DNA of 64,000 nucleotides, from contig NZ_CP092106.1 of NCBI RefSeq assembly GCF_029016485.1, positions 1,116,001-1,180,000 of the forward strand, written 5' to 3'. The translations under genes were made by a program, and so were the position numbers. Position 1 is the first letter of the stretch. Each line of letters begins with the position of its first letter. The notes beneath the pieces are model-generated. The model was given only the letters and a program-made list of their open reading frames with translations, was not told the DNA's origin and did not search any database. Of the stretch, positions 53,617 through 63,395 are shown piece after piece. Source of the stretch: Vibrio sp. JC009. GTDB taxonomy: Bacteria; Pseudomonadota; Gammaproteobacteria; Enterobacterales; Vibrionaceae.

Positions 53617-54329
53617 TGCTGAAATTTTTCCGTCAGCGGGACTGGTTAAAAGAGCTCGAAACCACACGCAAACAATGCGCCAGCAAGTCTCTGCCGGATC
53701 TAGTGTATGAGCACCTTTCAGCACCGCTTCCGGATAAGAGTACGCCTTTGGATAAACTTTCCTATCTGGTGGTGGATTTTGAGACCACAGGGTTTGACCC
53801 GGACAATTGCGACATTATCAGCATGGGATGGATAGAAGTGTCACAGATGCAGGTGGACTTTGCCTCTTCTGAGCACATTTACGTCAGCAACAGTGAGAAT
53901 ATCAACCACCAGACCGCGGTGGTGAATCATATTGTTCCGCAGATGGTTGATACGGGTGTGACTCTTGAAGAAGCCGTTAATCTGCTGCTACAAAAGGCGC
54001 AGGGCAAGGTGCTGGTTGCGCACGGGAAGGTAATTGAAAAAAGCTTTCTGGATTTTTATGCCAGAAAAGAGCTGGACATTCCTGAACTGCCGCTACTCTG
54101 GATTGATACTCTGAGGTTCGAGCAATGGCGCTCGCTGGAGAAGGGCACTAAATTTGGCCAGGACAACCGTCTTTCTTCTGTCCGGCAACAGTATAACCTT
54201 CCTCAGTACGCCACTCATAATGCGCTTATCGATTCCATTGCAACGGCGGAGTTGTTACTGGCTCAGATTGCTCATACTTACCGGGATAAAAAGCCGGAGT
54301 TCGGGCATTTATTCAAGGTAAGTCAGTAA
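53616..54329 (+). CDS. DnaQ-like 3'-5' exonuclease
   Basis: This 237-residue protein is a DEDDh exonuclease: DFETTG at 54-59 (D54, E56), VAHGKVIEKSFL for motif II, and THNALIDSIATAELL for motif III. It resembles the polymerase III epsilon family. It pairs with the DUF294 protein, suggesting a shared nucleotide-signalling function. Confidence 0.85.
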   Translation: MLKFFRQRDWLKELETTRKQCASKSLPDLVYEHLSAPLPDKSTPLDKLSYLVVDFETTGFDPDNCDIISMGWIEVSQMQVDFASSEHIYVSNSENINHQTAVVNHIVPQMVDTGVTLEEAVNLLLQKAQGKVLVAHGKVIEKSFLDFYARKELDIPELPLLWIDTLRFEQWRSLEKGTKFGQDNRLSSVRQQYNLPQYATHNALIDSIATAELLLAQIAHTYRDKKPEFGHLFKVSQ

Positions 54330-54397
54330 TTATATTGAACGACTAAAAAACATTCAGTTATGTAAACAATAGAGCTAAAATTGTAAAGCCTTAGTTA

Positions 54398-54425
54398 TTG
54401 TATGGTGAATAAAGCTATTTACTAT
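54398..54425 (+). promoter_or_regulatory. Probable promoter of the peptide transporter operon
   Basis: TTGTAT at 54398-54403 and TACTAT at 54420-54425 are separated by 16 bases. The first gene begins 132 bases downstream. Confidence 0.4.
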
Positions 54426-54556
54426 ACAAGTCAAATAGCTGCATCTATGCATAATCTTTACAGGTCCGACCGGATCCCATACTATCAGGCTGTACCTTTT
54501 TTCCATTTACGTGGAAAAGCACTCCAATAAAAATCAATTTTATTAAGGTCAAATAA

Positions 54557-56095
54557 ATGAAAAGGATATTCACGAAAGTGACGTGCGCACTGATGCTGGC
54601 GGGCTCTTTTGCCGTAAATGCTGCTGATAAAGTGCTTAAGATAGGTCTGACTCAGGACCCGACTAACCTCAACCCTGTACTGATGCAAGGCGTATACGCA
54701 GAATCCCTTGCCGGTAATATGTTTGATACCCTGATTGGCTTTAAAGAGAGCGCTAAGAAAGCTGAGCCTCTTCTTGCTGAATCATGGGACATTTCTGAAG
54801 ATGGTAAAACTTATACCTTCCATCTGCGCAAAGGCGTTAAATTCCATAACGGGCAGCCTCTTACTTCTGAAGATGTAAAATACACTTTTGAGATTACTCT
54901 TGATGAGAAAAACGCTTCTCCTAACCGTGAATTCTTAAAACCAATTCAGGCTATTGAAACACCTGATGCGCACACTGTTGTGCTAAAGCTTGATGCGCCA
55001 TCGGCTCCTTTCCTGCTTGCACTGGCAAACCCGACTCTGGGTATTCTGCCTGCGAAAGCGCTGAAAGAGATGGGTATGGAAGGTTTTGACCGTAACCCAA
55101 TTGGTACCGGTGCATTCAAATTTGTTGAAATGGTTCCGGATGACCACATCACGCTTGAAAAGAACAAAGACTACTTTGTTGCTGAGCCTAAGCTGGACAA
55201 AGTGGTATTCCGTCCGATCCCTAAACTGGAAGTCATGTCTGCTGAGCTTCAGGCTGGTGGTATTGATATCGCATTCGAACTTTTGCCTCAGGATCTTCAG
55301 CGTCTTGAAAACGATGGCCTGAACATTCAGAGCGTTCCTGGTCTGACGCTTCGTTACATCGGTTTCTCAACTAAGAACCTTCCGTTCTCTGACGTAAGAT
55401 TCCGTAAAGCGGTATACCACGCAGTGCCATTTGAGCAGGCGATTCCGGGCATCTTTAAAGGTGCAGGCGAACGCGCTTACTCATGGATCCCTGTTGGTGT
55501 CGTGGGCGATGACATTGAATATATGAAGTCAAAAGCGCTGAACTTCGATATGAAGAAGGCTCAGGAGCTGATTGCTGAAATGAAGGCAGACGGCACGCTG
55601 AAAGATGGCTTCGAGTTTGATATCTACTCACCAGGCGATCCGGCTCGTAAGCAGGTGGCAACAGTACTGAGTACTCAGCTACGTTCACTTGGCCTTACTG
55701 TAAATGTTCAGACTCCTGAGTGGAGCAGCCTGTTCCCTAAACTGAAAGCAGGTGACTGTGACATGTACGTAATGGGCTGGGGTTCTGTGCCAGATCCGGA
55801 CCGCTGGACATACCGTCTGTTTACGCCAGACTCTACGATGAACTTCTCAAAGTATGACAATGCTGAAGTCACTGCTGCACTTGAAAAAGGCCGTACGCTG
55901 AGCGACCCGGCTGCACGTGCACAAGCGTACCAGACTGCAATGCGTCAGGCTCTGACTGAAGACTACATCCACATTCCGCTGGTGTGGCTGAAAACTGTGA
56001 CAGGCACAAGCGCGAAAGTGAAAGATTTCACTCCATCACCACAGAAGTATATTCACCTGGTGACCTGGGAGCGTAATGTAGACCTAGCTGACTAA
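54557..56095 (+). CDS. Peptide ABC transporter substrate-binding protein
   Basis: The 512-residue protein has a signal peptide (1-22, MKRIFTKVTCALMLAGSFAVNA) and the SBP_bac_5 fold, including ESWDISEDGKTYTFHLRKGV and FHNGQPLTSEDV near residue 95. It captures oligopeptides or similar substrates in the periplasm. The family includes DppA and GsiB; the exact ligand is not decided by sequence. REP-like repeats separate it from the permease genes, which may reduce expression of the genes downstream. Confidence 0.87.
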   Translation: MKRIFTKVTCALMLAGSFAVNAADKVLKIGLTQDPTNLNPVLMQGVYAESLAGNMFDTLIGFKESAKKAEPLLAESWDISEDGKTYTFHLRKGVKFHNGQPLTSEDVKYTFEITLDEKNASPNREFLKPIQAIETPDAHTVVLKLDAPSAPFLLALANPTLGILPAKALKEMGMEGFDRNPIGTGAFKFVEMVPDDHITLEKNKDYFVAEPKLDKVVFRPIPKLEVMSAELQAGGIDIAFELLPQDLQRLENDGLNIQSVPGLTLRYIGFSTKNLPFSDVRFRKAVYHAVPFEQAIPGIFKGAGERAYSWIPVGVVGDDIEYMKSKALNFDMKKAQELIAEMKADGTLKDGFEFDIYSPGDPARKQVATVLSTQLRSLGLTVNVQTPEWSSLFPKLKAGDCDMYVMGWGSVPDPDRWTYRLFTPDSTMNFSKYDNAEVTAALEKGRTLSDPAARAQAYQTAMRQALTEDYIHIPLVWLKTVTGTSAKVKDFTPSPQKYIHLVTWERNVDLAD

Positions 56096-56103
56096 TATCA
56101 GCG

Positions 56104-56185
56104 GTCATTCCTGCGAAGGCAGGAATCTGCCTAAATTGCGTTGTGAAGCCAGAGGTTACGTTTGAGTTTACAACGCGCAGTTAGT
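56104..56185. repeat. REP-like element, copy 2
   Basis: gtcattcctgcgaaggcagg starts a repeat with palindrome cctgcgaaggcagg, followed by a region resembling copies 1 and 3. Confidence 0.7.
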
Positions 56186-56187
56186 CG

Positions 56188-56219
56188 ATCCCGGATAATG
56201 GCTTCGCTATTTCCGGGAT
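56188..56219. repeat. Palindrome within the repeat cluster
   Basis: atcccgga pairs with ttccgggat around a 15-base loop. It lies between REP copies 2 and 3. Confidence 0.6.
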
Positions 56220-56246
56220 GACGACGCTGTCATATAGGAGGTTGTC

Positions 56247-56325
56247 GTCATTCCTGCGAAGGCAGGAATCTACTCAAATCGCGCCGTAGAGTTAAAGGTG
56301 ACTTTGAATTTTAAGCGCGTATAAA
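56247..56325. repeat. REP-like element, copy 3
   Basis: gtcattcctgcgaaggcagg starts a second copy identical at the head to copy 2, then diverging. Confidence 0.7.
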
Positions 56326-56447
56326 ACAAATCCCGGATTGTTACTGAGTTAACATCCGATACAAAAGGTGGACCTTCCCTCATTTTCCAGAACCTTTTCG
56401 GTTTACCTAAAACACTTTTAAAGCATTAATTATTAAAGGATATCAAG

Positions 56448-57386
56448 GTGCTAAATTACGCATTAAGACGATTGCTGCTCTTAATACCTATGCTGATTTT
56501 TGTCTCCATTTTTGTATTCGCCATTATCAAGCTAACGCCGGGTGACCCTTCGGCAATGCTGCTTGGCGATCAGGCGACAGAAGAAGCCATCGCAGCGGTT
56601 CACGAAAAATACGCGCTGGATAAGCCGCTTCCGGTTCAGTATTTCAAAATGATGCAGAACTTCTTTACCGGAGAGCTGCAGTCTATTTTCTACAAAGATA
56701 ACGTACTCTCGTTTGTTCTGGCCCGTATGCCTGCAACTCTGGAGCTCGGTTTTCTTGCCCTGCTTATCGCCGTTGTGGTTTCCATTCCGGTGGGGATCAT
56801 CTCTGCGGTAAAACGTAATTCCTGGTTCGACTACACGGCCATGTCTCTGGCGATGTTCGGTGTCTCTATCCCGGTATTTTTCAGCGGTATCCTTTTAATC
56901 TACTTCTTCGCAGTTTATCTGAAGGTGCTACCGGCTTCGGGTTATGGCGGACATTTCTGGACGGTGGAAGGCTTCCGTCACATGATCCTTCCTGCGTTAT
57001 CGCTCTCTTTTGTTCTGATGGCCTCAACCACGCGTCTGACCCGTTCAGCCATGCTGGAAGTTATCCATCAGGATTACATCCGTACTGCGCGTGCTAAGGG
57101 CGTAAGTGAAAGAATGGTGGTGCTCTACCACGCATTCCGCAATGCGCTTATCCCGATTACCACCAATATCGGTAACCAGATTGCACGCCTGTTCGCCGGT
57201 GCGGTATTAACGGAAACCGTATTCGCCTGGCCGGGTGTCGGCCGTCTTGCCGTGAATGCTATCTTCCGCCGAGATGAACCAATGGTATTTGGTTGTGTAC
57301 TGCTGATGGCGATTGTTTACGTCGTGGTTAACCTGATTGTTGACCTTATCTACGGCCTGATGAATCCACAGATTCAGTACGATTGA
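56448..57386 (+). CDS. Peptide ABC transporter permease (DppB-like)
   Basis: The 312-residue inner-membrane protein has six membrane segments and the coupling motif around YIRTARAKGVSERMVVLYHAFRNAL (about 203-227), typical of DppB/OppB. Start GTG at 56448 with aaagga upstream. It forms the translocation pore with the next gene product. Confidence 0.87.
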   Translation: MLNYALRRLLLLIPMLIFVSIFVFAIIKLTPGDPSAMLLGDQATEEAIAAVHEKYALDKPLPVQYFKMMQNFFTGELQSIFYKDNVLSFVLARMPATLELGFLALLIAVVVSIPVGIISAVKRNSWFDYTAMSLAMFGVSIPVFFSGILLIYFFAVYLKVLPASGYGGHFWTVEGFRHMILPALSLSFVLMASTTRLTRSAMLEVIHQDYIRTARAKGVSERMVVLYHAFRNALIPITTNIGNQIARLFAGAVLTETVFAWPGVGRLAVNAIFRRDEPMVFGCVLLMAIVYVVVNLIVDLIYGLMNPQIQYD

Positions 57387-57396
57387 GGTAAGTGAA

Positions 57397-58410
57397 ATGT
57401 TGTTACCTTTGATTATTATCAATCTGTTGTTACTGGCTTTTTTTGCTCCCGAAGTATTGAGTAGTCAGGATGCGACTATCTCTTATGCGTTGTTTGCCGG
57501 TTTAACCATTTTCCTGGTACTTATCTTAGTGCGAAGCCGTCGCCGTGAAGCGGCCCAGATCCCTGGTACAAGTTCAGCAACTACGCTGATGCTGAAGAAG
57601 CTTAAGCGCGATAAAGCGGCTATGGGCGGCCTTATTGTCGTTACTATTCTGGCTTATGCTGCCATTTTGGCGCCGTTTATTGTGCCTGTAGATCCGCTGA
57701 CGATTGACTGGGGCGCACTGTCTCAGGGACCAAGTTCTGCCCACTGGCTGGGTACCGATGACCTTGGCCGTGATACCTTATCCCGCACCATTTACGGAAC
57801 CCGTATTGCACTGGGCATTGGCCTGTTGGCGGTACTTCTGAATACCGCAATGGGGACAACCCTTGGTCTGCTTGCCGGTTACTACGGCGGGAAAACCGAT
57901 AACGTTATTATGCGCTCTCTGGAGTTCTGGAATGCGATTCCGTTTATTTTGATGGCGATTGCTCTGATGGCGGCACTGGGAACTGGGCTATTTAACCTTG
58001 TGCTGGTGGTGAGCCTGACCGGTATTCTTGAGTTTGCCCGTATTATCCGTGGTGACTCGCTTCTGCTTCGTGGTGCTGACTATGTTAACGCCGCGCGCGT
58101 GATGGGTATTCCTGACAGCCAGATTATCCGCCGTCATATTTTGCCTAACTGCCTGGCACCGACCATTGTTATGGCAACTCTGCGTGTGGGTGAAACCATT
58201 CTGACCATTGCCGGCCTGTCCTTCCTTGGTCTGGGCGTGCAACCGCCAACGCCAAGCCTTGGCGCTATGCTGGCAAGCGGACAGCAGTTCCTGCATCAGA
58301 ATATCTCCATGTCTCTGGTCCCTGGTACCGTAATCCTGCTGATCGTTCTGGCCTTTAACCTGTTTGGTGATGGCTTGCGTGATGCGCTTGACTCAAAAAT
58401 TACTCACTAG
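57397..58410 (+). CDS. Peptide ABC transporter permease (DppC-like) with extra N-terminal membrane helices
   Basis: This 337-residue protein has the DppC-type core with ARIIRGDSLLLRGADYVNAARVMG and HILPNCLAPTIV. Ahead of the core, residues 1-45 form two additional hydrophobic helices (MLLPLIIINLLLLAFF and the following ISYALFAGLTIFLVLI), absent from standard DppC. The start is an ATG, 10 bases after the previous stop. Confidence 0.85.
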   Translation: MLLPLIIINLLLLAFFAPEVLSSQDATISYALFAGLTIFLVLILVRSRRREAAQIPGTSSATTLMLKKLKRDKAAMGGLIVVTILAYAAILAPFIVPVDPLTIDWGALSQGPSSAHWLGTDDLGRDTLSRTIYGTRIALGIGLLAVLLNTAMGTTLGLLAGYYGGKTDNVIMRSLEFWNAIPFILMAIALMAALGTGLFNLVLVVSLTGILEFARIIRGDSLLLRGADYVNAARVMGIPDSQIIRRHILPNCLAPTIVMATLRVGETILTIAGLSFLGLGVQPPTPSLGAMLASGQQFLHQNISMSLVPGTVILLIVLAFNLFGDGLRDALDSKITH

Positions 58411-58420
58411 GAGATCTTCA

Positions 58421-59407
58421 GTGGAAAAAGTATTAGAAATTAAAGATCTGAGAACCAACTTCTACACCGATGAAGGTGTGGTCCGTGGTTGTGACGAAGT
58501 GAGTTATACCGTTTACAAGGGTGAAACGCTGGCTGTTGTGGGTGAGTCCGGCTCGGGTAAGTCGGTAACTTCACTGTCGGTGCTGGGTCTGATCCCAAGT
58601 CCTCCGGGCAAAATTGAAGGTGGTGAAATCTGGTTTAACGGCAAGAATCTGCTCTCTCTTTCAGATAAAGAGATTCAGTCGATTCGCGGTAACGATATCG
58701 CCATGATCTTCCAGGAGCCGATGACATCACTGAACCCGGTTATTCCGGTAGGTCGCCAGATTGCAGAGTCTATCCTTCTGCACCAGCCGGGCACCAGCAA
58801 AGCGCAAGCGCGTAAGCGTGTGATTGAGCTGCTGGGTCAGGTGGGGATCTCTGCACCGGAATCCCGTGTGGATGAATATCCGCATCAGCTTTCTGGCGGT
58901 ATGCGCCAGCGTGTCATGATTGCCATGGCGCTGGCCTGTAATCCGGCTCTGCTGATTGCCGATGAGCCGACCAGTGCGCTGGATGTAACCATTCAGGCTC
59001 AGATCCTGCGCCTTATCGATGATCTTAAACAGCAGCTTGGTATGGCAGTGATTATGATTACTCACGACTTAGGTGTTGTAGCTGAAACCGCTGACCGTGT
59101 GGCTGTGATGTACGCAGGTAAAATCGTGGAATACGGTCATGTGAATGATATTTTCGATGATCCTAAGCACCCGTATCTGGTTGGCCTTAAACGCTCTATG
59201 CCAACGCTTGATACAGACAGTGATGATCTGTACGCCATCCGCGGTATGGTGCCAAATCCAACTCAACTGCCGGAAGGTTGTAAGTTTGCACCCCGCTGTG
59301 ATCAGTGCATGTCGCGCTGTGAAAAAGAAGAGCCGCCGGTGACGCATTTCTCAGATGGTCACTATGCGCGTTGCTGGCTGTATCAATCAGAGGAGACATC
59401 GTTATGA
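58421..59407 (+). CDS. Peptide ABC transporter ATPase (DppD-like)
   Basis: The 328-residue ABC ATPase has Walker A GESGSGKS, the [19 protein letters not shown] signature and a C-terminal cysteine-rich oligopeptide-transporter region ([14 protein letters not shown]). The start is GTG 58421 with aggaga upstream; the longer frame from 58364 reads into dppC. It overlaps the next gene by ATGA. Confidence 0.9.
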   Translation: MEKVLEIKDLRTNFYTDEGVVRGCDEVSYTVYKGETLAVVGESGSGKSVTSLSVLGLIPSPPGKIEGGEIWFNGKNLLSLSDKEIQSIRGNDIAMIFQEPMTSLNPVIPVGRQIAESILLHQPGTSKAQARKRVIELLGQVGISAPESRVDEYPHQLSGGMRQRVMIAMALACNPALLIADEPTSALDVTIQAQILRLIDDLKQQLGMAVIMITHDLGVVAETADRVAVMYAGKIVEYGHVNDIFDDPKHPYLVGLKRSMPTLDTDSDDLYAIRGMVPNPTQLPEGCKFAPRCDQCMSRCEKEEPPVTHFSDGHYARCWLYQSEETSL

Positions 59408-60375
59408 GCCGTACACCTGTCTTAAAGGTTGATGATTTAAAGGTTTGGTTCCCTCAGCAAAAAGGCATACTCAAGAAGACGGTCGGCCACGTAAAAGCGG
59501 TTGATGGTGTTTCATTTGAGATCTACAAAGGCGAGACTTTTGGTCTGGTTGGTGAATCCGGCTGTGGTAAGACTTCCGTAGGTAAGGCTATTGTTCGCCT
59601 GAACCCGATAACTCATGGTTCGGTTGAATTGCACGGTACTAATATCGCCAATCTCAGCATGAAAGAGATGCGCGAATTCCGCTCCGTGGTTCAGATGATT
59701 TTCCAGGACCCGTTCTCTTCACTGAACCCGCGAATGACGGTTGGGGATATTATCGGTGAGGCGGTCCGCTTTTATCGTCCGAACTCAGATATTCATGCTG
59801 AAATAGTCAGCTATATGGAACAGGCCGGACTGCGTAAGGAATATCTGCAAAGATATCCGCACCAGTTTTCAGGTGGTCAGCGCCAGCGTATCGGTATAGC
59901 CCGGGCGTTAGCATGCCAGCCAGAGATTATCGTAGCCGATGAGCCGGTATCAGCACTGGATGTGTCCATTCAGGCGCAGATCATAAACCTGCTTAAGTCT
60001 TTGCAGCGTGATTTAGGGCTATCCTTTCTGTTTATTGCCCATGACTTGTCTGTCGTGAAGCATATTTCGGACAGAGTAGGGGTAATGTACCTTGGTAATA
60101 TTGTGGAGATCAGTCCGTCCAAAGAGCTGGACAGAAACCCGCTGCATCCCTATACCCAGGCTCTTATCGGAAGTGTGCCGGTAACGCACCCAAGCCAGCG
60201 CCGTTCAAGGCAGCCGCTAACGGGTGAGGTTCCTTCTCCTATGGAAACCTTTACCGGCTGTAAATTCTGCAAACGCTGCCCGGTAGCAACCGACAAATGC
60301 CGCAGTGAAATTCCTGTGCTGCGTGAGGCTGAGCCGGAACACTGGGTTGCCTGTCATCAGGTTGAGATAAGCTAG
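59404..60375 (+). CDS. Peptide ABC transporter ATPase (DppF-like)
   Basis: This 323-residue ABC ATPase has Walker A GESGCGKT, the signature FSGGQRQRIGIARALACQP and Walker B IIVADEPVSALD, ending in a cysteine cluster (CKFCKRCPVATDKC). It is the last gene of the operon. Confidence 0.9.
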   Translation: MSRTPVLKVDDLKVWFPQQKGILKKTVGHVKAVDGVSFEIYKGETFGLVGESGCGKTSVGKAIVRLNPITHGSVELHGTNIANLSMKEMREFRSVVQMIFQDPFSSLNPRMTVGDIIGEAVRFYRPNSDIHAEIVSYMEQAGLRKEYLQRYPHQFSGGQRQRIGIARALACQPEIIVADEPVSALDVSIQAQIINLLKSLQRDLGLSFLFIAHDLSVVKHISDRVGVMYLGNIVEISPSKELDRNPLHPYTQALIGSVPVTHPSQRRSRQPLTGEVPSPMETFTGCKFCKRCPVATDKCRSEIPVLREAEPEHWVACHQVEIS

Positions 60376-60691
60376 CTGCCAACGTTTGTCATAAGGCCTG
60401 CTCATTGCATAAGTGAGCAGGTCTTTTTTTTTGAGGTAATAAGAGACTTAAAGCGTTTGTTACTTAAATGTTTCGTGCTGCTTAAGGGTTAATGATCCAA
60501 ATTGGTGCGATGCTCGAATCTTGTGCATTGCGTTGTTGGTAATATATTCTTCTGGTAAGGGTTTATTCGCTTCGGAGTGAAACAAACCAACAAACATGCC
60601 TTATTTGGAGTTATTTTATATTGTTGCTCATGTTGGCGTTATTATTGCAGTGATAACAAGAGGAAACGCAACACAACATATTAAAACTTAA
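60376..60691. other. Region between the transporter and the AGCS symporter
   Basis: It contains the transporter terminator and the symporter leader. I searched for a glycine riboswitch, known upstream of such symporters in Vibrio, and did not find its core. Confidence 0.45.
60395..60431 (+). terminator. Rho-independent terminator of the peptide transporter operon
   Basis: cctgctca and tgagcagg form an 8-base stem around a 9-base loop, followed by a long T run. Confidence 0.85.
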
Positions 60692-62206
60692 ATGGATAAC
60701 AATATGGCAATAATTATCGACTTTTTAAACAGTATAATCTGGAGTCCTGCTCTGATTTACTTGTGCTTAGGTGCTGGACTGTACTTTTCTATCAGAACCC
60801 GTTTTATGCAAGTCCGCGGCTTTAAAGAGATGCTAAACCTGATGTTTAAAGGTGAGAAATCACCGGCAGGTATCTCGTCATTCCAGGCACTTGCAATGTC
60901 ACTTTCTGGCCGTGTAGGTACAGGTAATATTGCAGGTGTAGCAACTGCTATCGCATTTGGTGGTCCGGGTGCGGTTTTCTGGATGTGGATGGTGGCATTT
61001 TTAGGTGCTTCTACTGCATACGTTGAATCGACGCTTGGTCAGATCTACAAAGAAAAAGATGACAGCGGTCAGTACCGTGGCGGCCCGGCTTACTATATCG
61101 AAAAAGCTATGGGTCAGAAGTGGTACGCATGGATTTTTGCAGTAGCGACTGCAGTAGCGACGGGCCTTTTCCTACCGGGTGTTCAGGCGAACAGTATCGC
61201 CTCTGGTATGGAAAACGCGTGGGGCGTAGCTCCTGCAATTACAGCCGCTATCATTGTGCTTGGTCTTGGTTTCATTATCTTTGGTGGCGTAAGACGTATC
61301 GCAGCTTTTGCTGAGATTGTTGTACCTTTCATGGCGCTGGCATACATCATGATTGCAGTGGTTATCGTAGGCATGAACGCTTCTATGATCCCGGATATGA
61401 TCAAACTGATTATCAGCAGCGCTTTCGGCTTAGATGCCGGTTTTGGTGCAATGATTGGTATGGCGATTCAGTGGGGTGTTAAGCGCGGCGTTTATTCAAA
61501 CGAAGCAGGTCAGGGTACCGGTCCACACCCGGCAGCGGCTGCAGAGGTTTCTCACCCGGCCAAACAGGGTTATGTACAGGCGTTCTCTGTTTACATCGAT
61601 ACTCTGTTTGTTTGTACTGCGACGGCATTTATGCTGATTTCAACCAACAGCTATAACGTTCACGGTGCAGACGGCACTATGCTGGTAGAAGGACTAGCTG
61701 GAGTAGCGGCAGGCCCTGGCTTTACTCAGGCAGCAGTAGAATCTGCTCTGCCAGGCTTTGGTGCCAGCTTTGTTGCATTAGCACTGCTGTTCTTCTCATT
61801 CACAACCATGCTTGCGTATTACTACATGGCTGATTCCAATATCGCCTACATCAACCGCACAGCACACCGCCCATGGCTGACTTTCATCATGAAGGTGCTG
61901 TTCCTGGTGTCTGTTGGTTACGGTACAGTTCACAGCGCTGGTGTTGCATGGGGTCTTGGTGATGTGGGTGTTGGCCTGATGGCATGGCTGAATATTGTTG
62001 CTATCCTTATTTTGCAAAAGCCTGCTCTGGCATGTCTGAAAGACTACGAAGAGCAGAAGAAAGCTGGCCTGAACCCAATCTTTGATCCTGAAAAGCTTGG
62101 CATTAAGAATGCAGACTTATGGAAAGAAATTAAGAAGCGTAATGAAGACGCAGCAAAAGGAAACAAACCTCAAGGCGAAGCAATTCCGGTAGAGAATGTA
62201 AGCTAA
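60692..62206 (+). CDS. AGCS family alanine/sodium symporter
   Basis: The 504-residue inner-membrane protein has about 11 membrane segments and the AGCS signature FQALAMSLSGRVGTGNIAGV and GVKRGVYSNEAGQGTGPHPAAAA. It imports alanine or glycine with sodium. Two ATGs (60692 and 60704) are possible starts. It is a single-gene unit with a terminator at 62245. Confidence 0.92.
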   Translation: MDNNMAIIIDFLNSIIWSPALIYLCLGAGLYFSIRTRFMQVRGFKEMLNLMFKGEKSPAGISSFQALAMSLSGRVGTGNIAGVATAIAFGGPGAVFWMWMVAFLGASTAYVESTLGQIYKEKDDSGQYRGGPAYYIEKAMGQKWYAWIFAVATAVATGLFLPGVQANSIASGMENAWGVAPAITAAIIVLGLGFIIFGGVRRIAAFAEIVVPFMALAYIMIAVVIVGMNASMIPDMIKLIISSAFGLDAGFGAMIGMAIQWGVKRGVYSNEAGQGTGPHPAAAAEVSHPAKQGYVQAFSVYIDTLFVCTATAFMLISTNSYNVHGADGTMLVEGLAGVAAGPGFTQAAVESALPGFGASFVALALLFFSFTTMLAYYYMADSNIAYINRTAHRPWLTFIMKVLFLVSVGYGTVHSAGVAWGLGDVGVGLMAWLNIVAILILQKPALACLKDYEEQKKAGLNPIFDPEKLGIKNADLWKEIKKRNEDAAKGNKPQGEAIPVENVS

Positions 62207-62244
62207 AAGGTAAGTTAGTATCGTCACAGATGCTTTACGATAAA

Positions 62245-62274
62245 TGGCCTGCTGAAAAGCAGGCTATTTTTTTA
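62245..62274 (+). terminator. Rho-independent terminator of the AGCS gene
   Basis: gcctgct and agcaggc pair around a gaaa loop, then tatttttt. It ends at the 3' end of the convergent gene. Confidence 0.85.
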
Positions 62275-62844
62275 CTTCCGAATCCTTTCTGCCAGTTCCA
62301 GCAGATGTTCAGTCGCCTCCATATGCTGAGGATAATCACTGAACTTTAGGCGTTGTTCTGGCGTCATTTCAAAAAGCTCACTTTTCACGGCCCAGAACAG
62401 GCTGGTAGTACGAAGCATAGCTTTCAGGGGCTTACACACTTCAAACTCGTACACGTCTTCAAGGTTTGCCAAAAGCAGTGCTTTTTCCTCTTCACTGTTT
62501 ATCGGTTTTGCAAGTGCTTGTTTAAGTTTCAGATAACGGTTGCTGGAGGTTAGCTTCTCCATTATTGGCGGATTATCAGCAGCCAGTTCATCCAGCCTGC
62601 TCTTTATCACAGACAACCAGTGCTCCTTGGTCACTTGCTCGTCGGTAGTATTGGCAAAATCGGTACGGATCTTTTTTTCAATCGCCGCCTGAGACTCCAT
62701 AAACACAGTTCGCACCTGCTGGAAAGGTAGCTGATACTCTTTACACAGTTCAATAATCAGAGCATGGAAGCCGTTACCCGGAAGGTGGGTTCTTTCTTTG
62801 AAAAGTGTGAGTGCGTGTTCTTGTTCTGCGGTGAGCTCGCTCAT
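62272..62844 (-). CDS. Hypothetical protein
   Basis: The 190-residue protein is helical and acidic, with no recognised motif (SELTAEQEHALTLFKERTH at the start). It is a likely Vibrio-specific protein but I do not recognise a family. It starts at the ATG at 62844 and has no close neighbour on its strand. Confidence 0.65.
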   Translation of the reverse strand: MSELTAEQEHALTLFKERTHLPGNGFHALIIELCKEYQLPFQQVRTVFMESQAAIEKKIRTDFANTTDEQVTKEHWLSVIKSRLDELAADNPPIMEKLTSSNRYLKLKQALAKPINSEEEKALLLANLEDVYEFEVCKPLKAMLRTTSLFWAVKSELFEMTPEQRLKFSDYPQHMEATEHLLELAERIRK

Positions 62845-62904
62845 ATGGCTGGCGTTCCTTATTTTGTCTGCCTAATTTTGGGGGGCATCATACTTTGATT
62901 TTTG

Positions 62905-63219
62905 TTAATCATAAAATACTGCAACCCAAATAGTAACCTCATCAACAGAAGTCCCCAGCACTCTATGCCTGACATGGGCTTCAATATTAAGGTAGTCACC
63001 TTTCCGCAAGGTAACTAGCTCCCCATTTTCAAACTCAATAATTCCTTGCCCGGACAGTACAATAATCCACTCACTTTCATCCTGATCATACCAGCCGGTT
63101 TCCGGTGAACTCTGCCCGTGAGAAATAATGCGCTCAATCCGGATGCTGTCCGTTGTGACGATATCTTCAAATATTTCGTCGGGGATACTGGTCGGAATGT
63201 CTGAAAAAATATTTGGCAT
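62905..63219 (-). CDS. Cupin-fold protein
   Basis: The 104-residue product has the cupin double-motif pattern: GWYDQDESEWIIVLSGQG with one conserved block, and LRKGDYLNIEAHVRHRV for the second, with candidate metal ligands E49 and H82/H84. The role is unknown. It lies upstream of an XRE gene on the other strand. Confidence 0.75.
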   Translation of the reverse strand: MPNIFSDIPTSIPDEIFEDIVTTDSIRIERIISHGQSSPETGWYDQDESEWIIVLSGQGIIEFENGELVTLRKGDYLNIEAHVRHRVLGTSVDEVTIWVAVFYD

Positions 63220-63395
63220 CTGTTTGCTAACCTCTTTGTTAACCGGATAACTAAAAGCATAGAAGCTTGGGAGAGAACAACAAATAGACAGTCCAGAATC
63301 ACTATCCGCATTTCATACTAAAATTCATTCTGTCCATGATGGCATCAATTTTTCAGAAACTTAAACTAGCGGTATCAAAGGGGGGAACAGAAAAC

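Larger units (their letters stand above)
56096..56447. other. Gap with REP-like repeats
   Basis: The 352-base gap contains two repeat copies and a hairpin; all are listed separately. No gene is encoded. Confidence 0.6.

Noticed and set aside
58364..58420. Upstream extension of the DppD-like gene
   Set aside because: It overlaps the permease reading frame and has no Shine-Dalgarno; GTG 58421 has aggaga just ahead.
60376..60691. Possible glycine riboswitch upstream of the AGCS symporter
   Set aside because: Known in Vibrio upstream of such genes, but the conserved core and tandem aptamer pattern are absent here.
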